This document shows, piece by piece, positions 51,801 through 61,900 of a stretch of DNA of 64,000 nucleotides. Source of the stretch: Membranipora membranacea (lineage: Eukaryota; Bryozoa; Gymnolaemata; Cheilostomatida; Membraniporidae); NCBI GenBank assembly GCA_914767715.1, contig OU612074.1, positions 449,501-513,500 on the forward strand. Reading direction: 5' to 3'. Both the position numbers and the translations under genes were made by a program. A model generated the notes under the pieces. It saw only the letters and a program-made list of their open reading frames with translations, ran no database searches and was not told the origin of the DNA. How positions within the stretch are numbered: the first letter of the stretch is position 1; each line of letters begins with the position of its first letter.

Positions 51801-54800
51801 GGACACCTACCATCTTTTCTGTCGAATACTATTCGCTTAGGGACAGTAAGTGTACAAGAAGACAGAGGTCAAAGATCTGATGCCGCTTTTGATGACACGT
51901 TACGGAACAGTACATACATTGAGTTACTGCTTACCAGCCTACAGAATTACTTCACTCACTTACTGCAGCTTCAGAGATACACCCATACCTTATAAAAGCT
52001 AGGCATGATAGGACGAGGTCGGGATGCTGAATATCGTCTCTTCTTAGCCGATCCCGGAGCTCCGCCTCCATGTCTCTCATCTGGAGTGTGACTCTGTCTG
52101 TAAACGAGAAAAACACTCTCTGTTACATCATTACTAGGAGGGTTGTAGGCCACTCTCTGTTACATCATTACTAGGAGGGTTGTAGGCCACTCTCTGTTAC
52201 ATCATTACTAGGAGGGTTGTAGGCCACTCTCTGTTACATCATTACTAGGAGGGTTGTAGGCCACTCTCTGTTACATCATTACTAGGAGGGTTGTAAGCCA
52301 CTCTCTGTTACATCATTACTAGGAGGGTTGTAGGCCACTCTCTGTTACATCATTACTAGGAGGGTTGTAAGCAACTCTCTGTTACATCATTACTAGGAGG
52401 GTTGTAGGCCACTCTCTGTTACATCATTACTAGGAGGGTTGTAAGCCACTCTCTGTTACATCATTACTAGGAGGGTTGTAGGCCACTCTCTGTTACATCA
52501 TTACTAGGAGGGTTGTAGGCCACTCTCTGTTACATCATTACTAGGAGGGTTGTAGGCCACTCTCTGTTACATCATTACTAGGAGGGTTGTAGGCCACTCT
52601 CTGTTACATCATTACTAGGAGGGTTGTAAGCCACTCTCTGTTACATCATTACTAGGAGGGTTGTAGGCCACTCTCTGTTACATCATTACTAGGAGGGTTG
52701 TAGGCCACTCTCTGTTACATCATTACTAGGAGGGTTGTAGGCCACTCTCTGTTACATCATTACTAGGAGGGTTGTAGGCCACTCTCTGTTACATCATTAC
52801 TAGGAGGGTTGTAGGCCACTCTCTGTTACATCATTACTAGGAGGGTTGTAGACCACTCTCTGTTACATCATTACTAGGAGGGTTGTAGGCCACTCTCTGT
52901 TACATCATTACTAGGAGGGTTGTAGGCCACTCTCTGTTACATCATTACTAGGAGGGTTGTAGGCCACTCTCTGTTACATCATTACTAGGAGGGTTGTAAG
53001 CCACTCTCTGTTACATCATTACTAGGAGGGTTGTAGGCCACTCTCTGTTACATCATTACTAGGAGGGTTGTAGGCCACTCTCTGTTACATCATTACTAGG
53101 AGGGTTGTAGGCCACTCTCTGTTACATCATTACTAGGAGGGTTGTAGGCCACTCTCTGTTACATCATTACTAGGAGGGTTGTAGGCCACTCTCTGTTACA
53201 TCATTACTAGGAGGGTTGTAAGCCACTCTCTGTTACATCATTTCTAGGAGGGTTGTAGGCCACTCTCTGTTACATCATTACTAGGAGGGTTGTAAGCCAC
53301 TCTCTGTTACATCATTACTAGGAGGGTTGTAGGCCACTCTCTGTTACATCATTACTAGGAGGGTTGTAAGCCACTCTCTGTTACATCATTACTAGGAGGG
53401 TTGTAGGCCACTCTCTGTTACATCATTACTAGGAGGGTTGTAGGCCACTCTCTGTTACATCATTACTAGGAGGGTTGTAGGCCACTCTCTGTTACATCAT
53501 TACTAGGAGGGTTGTAGGCCACTCTCTGTTACATCATTACTAGGAGGGTTGTAAGCCACTCTCTGTTACATCATTACTAGGAGGGTTGTAGGCCACTCTC
53601 TGTTACATCATTACTAGGAGGGTTGTAGGCCACTCTTTGTTACATCATTACTAGGAGGGTTGTAGGCCACTCTCTGTTACATCATTACTAGGAGGGTTGT
53701 AGGCCACTCTCTGTTACATCATTACTAGGAGGGTTGTAAGCCACTCTCTGTTACATCATTACTAGGAGGGTTGTAGGCCACTCTCTGTTACATCATTACT
53801 AGGAGGGTTGTAGGCCACTCTCTGTTACATCATTACTAGAAGGGTTGTAGGCCACTCTCTGTTACATCATTACTAGGAGGGTTGTAGGCCACTCTCTGTT
53901 ACATCATTACTAGGAGGGTTGTAGGCCACTCTCTGTTACATCATTACTAGAAGGGTTGTAGGCCACTCTCTGTTACATCATTACTAGGAGGGTTGTAGGC
54001 CACTCTCTGTTACATCATTACTAGGAGGGTTGTAGGCCACTCTCTGTTACATCATTACTAGGAGGGTTGTAGGCCACTCTCTGTTACATCATTACTAGGA
54101 GGGTTGTAGGCCACTCTCTGTTACATCATTACTAGGAGGGTTGTAGGCCACTCTCTGTTACATCATTACTAGAAGGGTTGTAGGCCACTCTCTGTTACAT
54201 CATTACTAGGAGGGTTGTAGGCCACTCTCTGTTACATCATTACTAGAAGGGTTGTAGGCCACTCTCTGTTACATCATTACTAGGAGGGTTGTAGGCCACT
54301 CTCTGTTACATCATTACTAGGAGGGTTGTAGGCCACTCTCTGTTACATCATTACTAGGAGGGTTGTAAGCCACTCTCTGTTACATCATTACTAGGAGGGT
54401 TGTAGGCCACTCTCTGTTACATCATTACTAGGAGGGTTGTAAGCCACTCTCTGTTACATCATTACTAGGAGGGTTGTAGGCCACTCTCTGTTACATCATT
54501 ACTAGGAGGGTTGTAAGCCACTCTCTGTTACATCATTACTAGGAGGGTTGCAGGCCATTAATATATCATGACATACATCATACACACTGAGTTAATCTGT
54601 AGGTCAAGTCTAGTAGGATGATAAATGAAATGGAAAAATGCTCTGAAAGCCTAAAGTGTCTGGGTCATCCAGCTGCTACCAGAGATGTTAACTTACAAGA
54701 TCACTTTAATTTAAGATATTTACACCCACCTGCGTTTCTTAGCAGAACCCGCGTTATTGGAGCTGTTTTGTCCTCCACCAGTTGATTTGCTCGCTGAGAA

Positions 54801-54890
54801 TGTGACATTAGTACCAGCACCACTACCAGACGGTGCAGCACTGTCAAACTGAGTCGTGTGAGTCGGTGTCTTCACCTCGACACTCATCAT
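42837..54890 (-). CDS. MEPCE: 7SK/snRNA 5' gamma-methylphosphate capping enzyme, MEPCE/Bin3 family (14 exons)
   Basis: Minus-strand exons: 54890-54730, 52097-51989, 51347-51113, 50806-50654, 50360-50259, 50045-49941, 49689-49405, 49048-48926, 47654-47545 (or 47533), 47197-47024, 46496-46394, 45372-45257, 43940-43814 and 42886-42837. All phases fit, giving 650 aa (human about 689). The enzyme methylates the gamma-phosphate of 7SK RNA with SAM and stays in the 7SK snRNP that restrains P-TEFb. The N-terminal 380 residues are disordered and basic, with the family motif DPLNL. The methyltransferase domain starts at [10 protein letters not shown] (384-393). SAM motif I is [10 protein letters not shown] (417-426) and the acidic motif is VGVDID (442-446). 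It continues with [22 protein letters not shown] (571-582), LKPDQF and [11 protein letters not shown]. Exon 12 ends inside a 29-bp minisatellite. A poly(A) signal reads in from about 42808. Confidence 0.93.
43062..43394. mobile_element. TTAA-flanked MITE, copy B (piggyBac-like)
   Basis: Same TIRs as 26790-27197 (AAAGTGACAGTCCT), bounded by TTAA, in the opposite orientation to copy A. It has the same internal GGATCATAGTGGATCATAGTG hairpin. It lies in the last MEPCE intron. Confidence 0.9.
43690..43800. repeat. Degenerate 18-bp GC-rich tandem repeat
   Basis: About six imperfect copies of GGCACTAGTTGTGGAGG-like units. It lies 14 bp downstream (gene sense) of the exon 13 donor of MEPCE, so it is also next to a 5' splice site. 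Confidence 0.7.
44513..45266 (-). repeat. 29-bp minisatellite, 26 near-identical copies, containing the exon 12 donor
   Basis: Exactly 26 units (754 bp), identical as far as I can read. On the gene strand each unit contains AAATCTAACC then GTGAGTATGC. The copy nearest exon 12 includes the last 10 coding bases of that exon and its 5' splice site, so the other 25 are clones of the exon-intron junction. Extending the exon by one unit reaches an in-frame stop after eight residues. Confidence 0.97.
45415..45640. mobile_element. Repeat family with internal inverted arms, copy 1
   Basis: Matches 47890-48158 along most of its length (CTGATTTTGAAGATCAGTT, CATTAGGTGACRATTMTGAG, AGTGGCAGCAGTAG). Each copy also carries an inverted CTGATC..AAATCAGG arm pair. 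Located in MEPCE intron 11. Confidence 0.7.
47890..48158. mobile_element. Repeat family with internal inverted arms, copy 2
   Basis: Second copy of the family at 45415. It ends at GTGGCAGCAGTAG, directly against the long foldback palindrome at 48163, suggesting nested insertion. Located in MEPCE intron 8. Confidence 0.7.
48163..48874. mobile_element. 712-bp foldback (palindromic) element
   Basis: Arms of about 260 bp begin GATCTCCTAGCAGG and contain TTTTACATAACTGTTCAAA, GCCTCAAAAACATGCCTCAG and CATAAGTCATGTGAC. They are inverted around a spacer of about 180 bp (48424-48606), with a few mismatches. A diverged solo arm exists at 29456. It is located in MEPCE intron 8, only 52 bp from the exon 8 donor. 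No transposase. Confidence 0.88.
52114..54555. repeat. 37-bp minisatellite, 66 copies, in MEPCE intron 1
   Basis: Exactly 66 units fit 2442 bp. Most differ only at a G/A before CCACTC (TAGGCC/TAAGCC), plus rare changes (AGAAGG, TTTCTAGG, GACCAC). The array fills nearly all of intron 1 and stops 16 bp before exon 2. On the gene strand each unit holds CTAGTAATGATG (branch-point-like) and GTAACAG (acceptor-like). Confidence 0.97.
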
Positions 54891-55904
54891 CCAGTCTCAA
54901 GTGTTCAACTCTCCACTCGCTAGAGACAACCACTGTGGGGTTGAAGAGCTATCAAATAAAATACAATTTACTGACTGAAAATAAAAACCTACTGAACTTC
55001 TGACATCATCAGAACTGACTAAGCAATCAACTCCCTCAGTTCATTATAATTATTGCACTGATAGCAAGCAAATATATATCACCCCAGGCCTGTCATGTAT
55101 GATCAGGCATGTATGTACAGTACAAACTCAATAATGAAGTTAGTCAGTAGAGACACCCACAACCAGACAATTACATTCAGAGTGAATAGTTCTAACATAC
55201 ATACACAAAATGTTTAAGGGCATGCTTAGGCATGTATTTATCTTTTGAGTTGAACCTGTTCGATTTGTATACATACATATGCACGTGCATTTGTTTACTT
55301 GCTGTGCGCCACCTGGCGGAAATATAATAATGTCCTTTCTTCCTCTTTTACACTCTATGAAGCTATTGTTGAGCGCAAACATCCCTAAATTAGCTATTTT
55401 AAATCATGATACCCATTATGCATTGCAAGGCGGTCCTCATCAAGGGCTTACCTGCAAGTTTTTGATGTTTATCTGCTGTTCTTTCAATTTTCCACGACTT
55501 TTTAGACTGAAGAAACGTTGGGATTTAAGGGTAGCAGTAGACTTGAAATTAACGACAGGTTTCACACTGACATCGAGATTACACTATTAACATGTGTATA
55601 CATGCAATAGTATATCACGTGATCAGTGTGGACAGGTTTGTCAGCTAAATGAATATATATATTACTGGATTTTGTGATATAAAATATTATAATTATTTTA
55701 GAATTCTGGAGTTTGTATTTTCTGGGAATAAATTTTATCGTTTCATCATTTACAACACAAAGTATCACCAAAATTCTCAACTTCATGTACCATATTATAA
55801 CACGTGATCACTTAGCAGACGGGAATGAGTTTATTCACTTATCCAACAAGTTGGTAACAAGTTTATCAAACTACTACTCCTACTGAACATACATTCATTG
55901 AAAC
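54891..55904. promoter_or_regulatory. Bidirectional promoter region, MEPCE / ZCWPW1
   Basis: 1014 bp separate the two divergent start codons. Two perfect CACGTGATCA motifs (E-box core at 55616-55621 and 55801-55806) lie 185 bp apart on the ZCWPW1 side. CACGTG is the site for USF/MITF/TFE-type bHLH-ZIP factors. No TATA box is placed sensibly for either gene. Noncoding first exons may lie here. Confidence 0.55.
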
Positions 55905-58900
55905 ATGAAGAAATCATTTAAGACCGCTTTCAAACCACCCCTCGGGGAAAATTCCAATACAACAGCAACACAGAAGCCAAAGGAACCAAGTAAACAGGTA
56001 TGTTCACCATACATGACAAGTTGTTGTTGGCAGACCCAAAAATAAGGAGATTTTCCGCGGACAACCTCCTGATCCGGAGTACCACTCTGCGTCCCGCAGT
56101 ACGAGTGCAATTTGGCCCGCGCTTGTCATATTTCTAAGCTAAAACTTGAGTGTTCATATTATGAATCGCGTCATTCTACCTGATTTTACAAATTAAATAG
56201 TTGTAATTTATCCGAACTATAAAAGAATAGTGTGGCGAAAAAGGAAATACATAGGTATATGTACTGTTTCCCATGCGAAAATAAGCTTCAAAAATTTTCT
56301 TAGTGAAGAGAGCTGTAAAAAGGGAGATCGGGAGGTGGTGGAAAATACCCCTAAAAACTGGGAGGCTCCCTACCAAAAAGGGAGACTTGTCAGGTATGAT
56401 TTTCACAGAGTTGTGTTAGAATTACTGCTTTGTTGTTGTTTTTGTTGCTGTTAGTGTTAGTCAGTGATAATAAGTCATAATTATTATAAAAATAGTCATG
56501 TATCATAGTGTTAGTTAGTGTTGTCATGTATGTCATGCATGCATGCATGTTGTTGAGTGAGGCATAGCAGCTTAAGGTAGCCTGTCTGGACAAGCTTGTC
56601 AAGATAGGCGAAGTGAGGCATATATATAATTTATTTATATCATGTATATATATATAGATGGACTACTAGTAGGTAGAGTAGCAGTGGAGTGACTCACTGC
56701 ATGGGCCCCTGGGACTTACATGTCTTTACTTTGCCAATGTCCACTATCGACCACCCAAAAAACTGGTGTTTTTTGGGTGGTTGATAGTGGACATACATTG
56801 GCAAAGTAAAGACATGTTAGTCCCAGGGGCCCATGACTCACTGTTGTCACTCCACTGTGACGTGAGTGTGAGCACAGACAGCAGGTCACTGACAGTTAAT
56901 TTGATGAGTTGCAGCCTTGTGTGTGTGTGGTTTGTGTTTGTTGTGGTGAAGATGGGAAGCTGTGCATGAACCATGTTATCGCGGCTGCGCAGCTTTTGTA
57001 CCCGCCAAATGCGTTGCTCAGATGAGTCACTTCTCTCTCATCGGTCAGAATAATATTAATATTCTGACCAATGAGAGAGAAGTGACTCATCTGAGCAACG
57101 CATTTGGCGGGTACAAAAGCTGCGCAGCCGCGATAACATGGTTCATGCACAGCTTCCCATCTTCACCACAACAAACACAAACCACACACACACAAGGCTG
57201 CAACTCATCAAATCAACTGTCAGTGACCTGCTGTCTGTGGTGTGAGTGTTTGTTAGAGTTACTTACTAACAAAATAAGACTAGAGGTGGGCTCTCCTCCT
57301 TTTGCAGCAGGCAGCTCCTGTTATCATGATTGACAAACTATTCAAAATCATTCATCATAATCATCAATCAATTCATACTTACACAACAATAAGCTGCAGT
57401 TAGGGGTCTAGACAAGTCTACTCTAGTCTAGTGCTAGTAGTGGCTCTCTTCATCATTCATGAAAGGAAAATAATTCTCAGCCACTAGCATAGACACACTC
57501 ATCATCTTTCTGTGTTTTGTTCTAAAAGTGTGTTGTTGTTTACACTCACAGAGTATCAGCATATTCGCAGACCTGCCACATTAAGTCCTATCTACTAGCT
57601 CATTGGCAAGCGTTCAAAGAAAAATTGCGATAAATCTGCCTCTTATTATTCCAAATTATTTTCCAAATCCTTGCCTACTACTAGTTTTCAATGGTGCTGA
57701 TGCTGATCAAAAAACATTTTTTCATTATGATGAGCGATTTTCAAGATATGCCCAGATCAGCTACGTTTTCCTATGCTGCTGTGTGTGTTCAAGACAACTC
57801 TGGGAATAGGTTCAAATTCAAGCGCAGAAAACTGTCTATATGTGCTCAAGCGTTTTGCAGGGAATACTTGTGGATGTAGTTACATCACTTCCACTCCCTT
57901 GGTAGTTAACAGCTGTCAGGAATGCTATGCAGTTCAGGATCAATCAGGTGCTCACATTTTCTGATCTGGTCAGGACCAGAGGATTTATTATTCGTTAGTT
58001 TATTAGTCAGATTTTGCTCACCTTATGGAGATACGTCTTCTGCCCTGGGAGGAACACAGCTAATGTGGGACATAGGCCTATCATTTTTTTAAATCACGTC
58101 TAGTGAAATTCATTTCAAAAAAAGAGGTGAACTGGTTAGCGAAGTAAATTTTGAAAACTTACAAACAGCTCGACCACCCAATAGCGCACTGCCTGGGGCA
58201 AAGATTGCTTTTTGAGACACATGTGCATTTATATTAATAATAAAATTGTTTAACTACTTTTTAATTATACTATTTTTGCGTGCAAGGTAACTTCATTATT
58301 TTTTAGCAGAGTACGTCTACCAGCAAACTTTTTCTCGCAACTTATATAAATAATATAAATCAGTCAATCAGTAAACGTGTGAAATATTATCAGTGTGAGG
58401 TTTAGGTAGCCATTAAGTCCAGTTTTTATTTTGTAGAATGCCTTGACAGTGCGTTCTCTGACAGATGAGGAATATGACTCACTGTTTGATAATGTGCTGA
58501 AGAGGATGAGAGATGAGTATCCATCACAACATTCCACACAGGGTGAGGACGAGGAGACCTGTCACCCCAGTCAGGTAACAAAGCTAGTCAGGTAACACGT
58601 CACAAAGCTAGTCAGGTAACATGTCACAAAGCTAGTCAGGTAACACGTCACAAAGCTAGTCAGGTAACACGTCACAAAGCTAGTCAGGTAACATGTCACA
58701 AAGCTAGTCAGGTAACACGTCACAAAGCTAGTCAGGTAACACGTCACAAAGCTAGTCAGGTAACACGTCACACAGCTAGTCAGGTAACACGTCACAAAGC
58801 TAGTCAGGTAACACGTCACAAAGCTAGTCAGGTAACATGTCACAAAGCTAGTCAGGTAACACGTCACAAAGCTAGTCAGGTAACACGTCACAAAGCTAGT

Positions 58901-61900
58901 CAGGTAACATGTCACAAAGCTAGTCAGGTAACACGTCACAAAGCTAGTCAGGTAACACGTCACAAAGCTAGTCAGGTAACACGTCACACAGCTAGTCAGG
59001 TAACACGTCACAAAGCTAGTCAGGTAACACGTCACAAAGCTAGTCAGGTAACACGTCACAAAGCTAGTCAGGTATGACATACCACAATGAATCTCTCATA
59101 CCAGTTCTACTATAGGTCATATCTGTAAGAATTCAATAAAAAATTTTCTTATCTGAGAATACAGCTGATGCTCTGAAGCCATCATCCATCACTTCTGCCC
59201 ATAGTCAATTGCCTGCTGATAATGTTAAAATAAATGTTGTACCTTTGAGCGTGTTGGCGAGCTGCTCTGAACCAATTGAAGGGTGATTTTAATCTCTGCA
59301 CAAAATATGTCTCTATTTGACACTACGGAGGGCACATAGAGCCCTGCATAATGTGTTACCAGTCAAAGAAACATTCTAAGTGTCTGTCTTGTCTGCATTT
59401 CCCGCATTGGAAGAATAATTAGCAGTTGTGTATTTATTACTGCAGGGCTCTAACAAAGAGTATGCTACACTTGAGCCAGTGCGTCCTGATCATGAGCTCA
59501 ACACTGTCATCGAGTAAGTTACATTACAACTATAATCACTGCTAACTGAACCAACCTATTGTTAGGCAATGGCTCATTTCAAATCCCACCAATTTTATGA
59601 TAACCCATTAAAATTGTCTTTCAGGCTTAAATATCAGTTGAATTCTCAAAATAAATCCTTCATTTCTAGAACAGCGGCTCTTACTGTGTCCGACTGCCAT
59701 CACCTCTTACGCAAAAATATTTTGAATCCTTCTCTTTCTTATACCAGGAATTTCTTTCTAATCAAAATACAAGAAATTACTTTTAACTTGCAGAGCCGCC
59801 CTCGATATGGGAGAGCCAACTGGCACTCAGCAGATAGCATCTCCACCACAATCTTCAGTAACACCTTCGAGCTCTCAGTCTAAGTTACTCAGCACACCAT
59901 CTCAGTCTAAGCAGGAGATATGGCGGGCAGTCAGCCCCGTCCCGCAGATAAGAGAGAGTAATCAAAGGAAAAAAGAGAAGACGAAAAAGTCAAATGAGGG
60001 GAAACCTTCTTTCAGGTAAAGTAGAGTATCTGTTTGTCTAGTGTTTTTTCACATGATACACTCTTTATAATGTGAGCAACTACTTATCACTATTTACCAG
60101 TATAGCTTTGGTTATGAGATAAACATAGGCTCAAGGCAATGTCACCATCCTGCAACAGCATTTATCACCAATATAATTTTAACAGTAACACTGTTATAGC
60201 TTCTATTCTATTTGTGTTTTAGTCTAAAAAGCTTTCGCCAAGAGGAAAAGTCTGAGAGAAAGGCCATTAGGTAAGGAAGCTTCATACTGACTCTCGTGAT
60301 CTGACTGGGCATGTAGATCACTGATAAACTAGGCTATAGTTACCACAAAGTAGATGTCGTAAGGCTAAGTATAAATCATGCGTGACTTTAAATTGCGCAT
60401 GTGCAAGAACAATGAGTTTAGTCTAGGTTCTGAGAGAAAATTTGGTCAGGGAGAATGGGATAGCCCCTGCATGAACTGCCAATCAAAATCAGCTAATAGC
60501 GACAAGAGAGAATAACTATCAATATCAATCCCGCACGCATCGAAGAGCATACCACCAGAGCAGGTAGCCAATCAGATGGCTTCGGAATTCCGAGGCTCAA
60601 TTTTGCAGAGATCAGCTCATGCCCAGAGCTGAGCATGCGCAGAATGAGGAAGCTTAGGTGTTGTAAAGCTTTGGCAAATGGCCAGGATAGCTATACAGGC
60701 TAAACGGGTACAGACCTAACCATACAAACAGTTTAGACCAGGATTTGTGCCCTCATGGCCAGAAGGAGGACAACTCTAATAAACGCTGATTTAATGTTTC
60801 CTATTATTTAACTGGAGAAGCATAACCATTGAGGGTTACTGGGCATAACTGAATGTAATAATCATATAATGTATACTATAGTTTATTTAGGACCATTCCA
60901 TTTAGAAATAGTAGAGTACTTCTAATGAGTTTTGCTTGCAATATTCCCTCTTATTGACAATACAACCCAAAAATGTAACTCTCTGAGTCATTCTAGGGGG
61001 TCTTTCAATTAGAAACAGCTAAAATCGCAATATTATCGCTCACTCACTGAGTGAGCGATACTTGCTAGGGGTCTCGCTTTCAGATCGCTCAGTCACTTGA
61101 TGGAACTATATACATTCTGAGTGAGCGATTTGGGAGCGATTTTCTCTAATTGAAACACCAAGTGAGTGATAATTTTGAGCGAAGTGATAGTGATGTGATA
61201 GTGATAACTTGCTTTAGGAAAGGATCACTCTTTCTAATTGAAAGACCCCCCCCCCCCCAGCCTCATCCAAACCTTTATTGCTTCGTTTATACAGAAAACC
61301 GAAAGGTTTGGGTGGCAGCACCTCCTCAAACATTGAAATCACCTCGAAGCAGCCCACCAAGAAGAAAAGTAAACCTCCTCAGAAGAGCACTGCGACCAGT
61401 AAGCCGGCGATCCCTCGGAGTGTGCCACAGTCACCACAAGCCTGGAGCCTAACTCAGGAGTGCTCAAAAGGTAATATATCTGCGTCACAGGTGGGTGGAG
61501 CTCATCTGTGCCATATAGCATTGTAGCCCAGCGCTTGCGGCTCTTGCTTTATATCTCTATGAACATCTATTTACAAACATGGCATTTCTGAATTCTTTTA
61601 GAGCGAGTAGAATACCTTATCGAGAAGACTTTCTAGGTTTCTAACCGGCTGGCCAAAAGCGATTCATCTTCAGCTTCATACCTATATATTTTTTTTAACT
61701 AACAATATATCATATTTAACAGGTAAAGCTGTTTCCTGTAGTATGTGATGCTCAGACATATATAAGTTTCTATATTACAGGTGTGTGGATACAGTGCGGT
61801 AATGTAGAATGCTGTAAGTGGAGATATATAGATTATATACACGATCCGTCTCAGCTAATGGACGTCAAATGGAGATGCTCTGATAATCAAGGTAATCCAA

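Noticed and set aside
52114-54555. CRISPR-like array
   Set aside because: Units are contiguous with no unique spacers, in a eukaryotic intron. It is a minisatellite.
56896-57333. Open frames of 84 and 123 codons with nearly the same protein on opposite strands
   Set aside because: They are mirror reads of one palindrome, not genes.
58571-59080. 169-codon minus-strand frame of perfect 8-residue repeats
   Set aside because: It is only the 24-bp minisatellite read on the other strand. It has no promoter, splice or conserved context and arises because 24 is a multiple of three.
12031-61258. Homopolymer G or C runs (about 2884, 12031, 49103, 50522, 61247)
   Set aside because: Seen, but ordinary low-complexity sequence that may also reflect sequencing uncertainty. 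No functional reading is supported.
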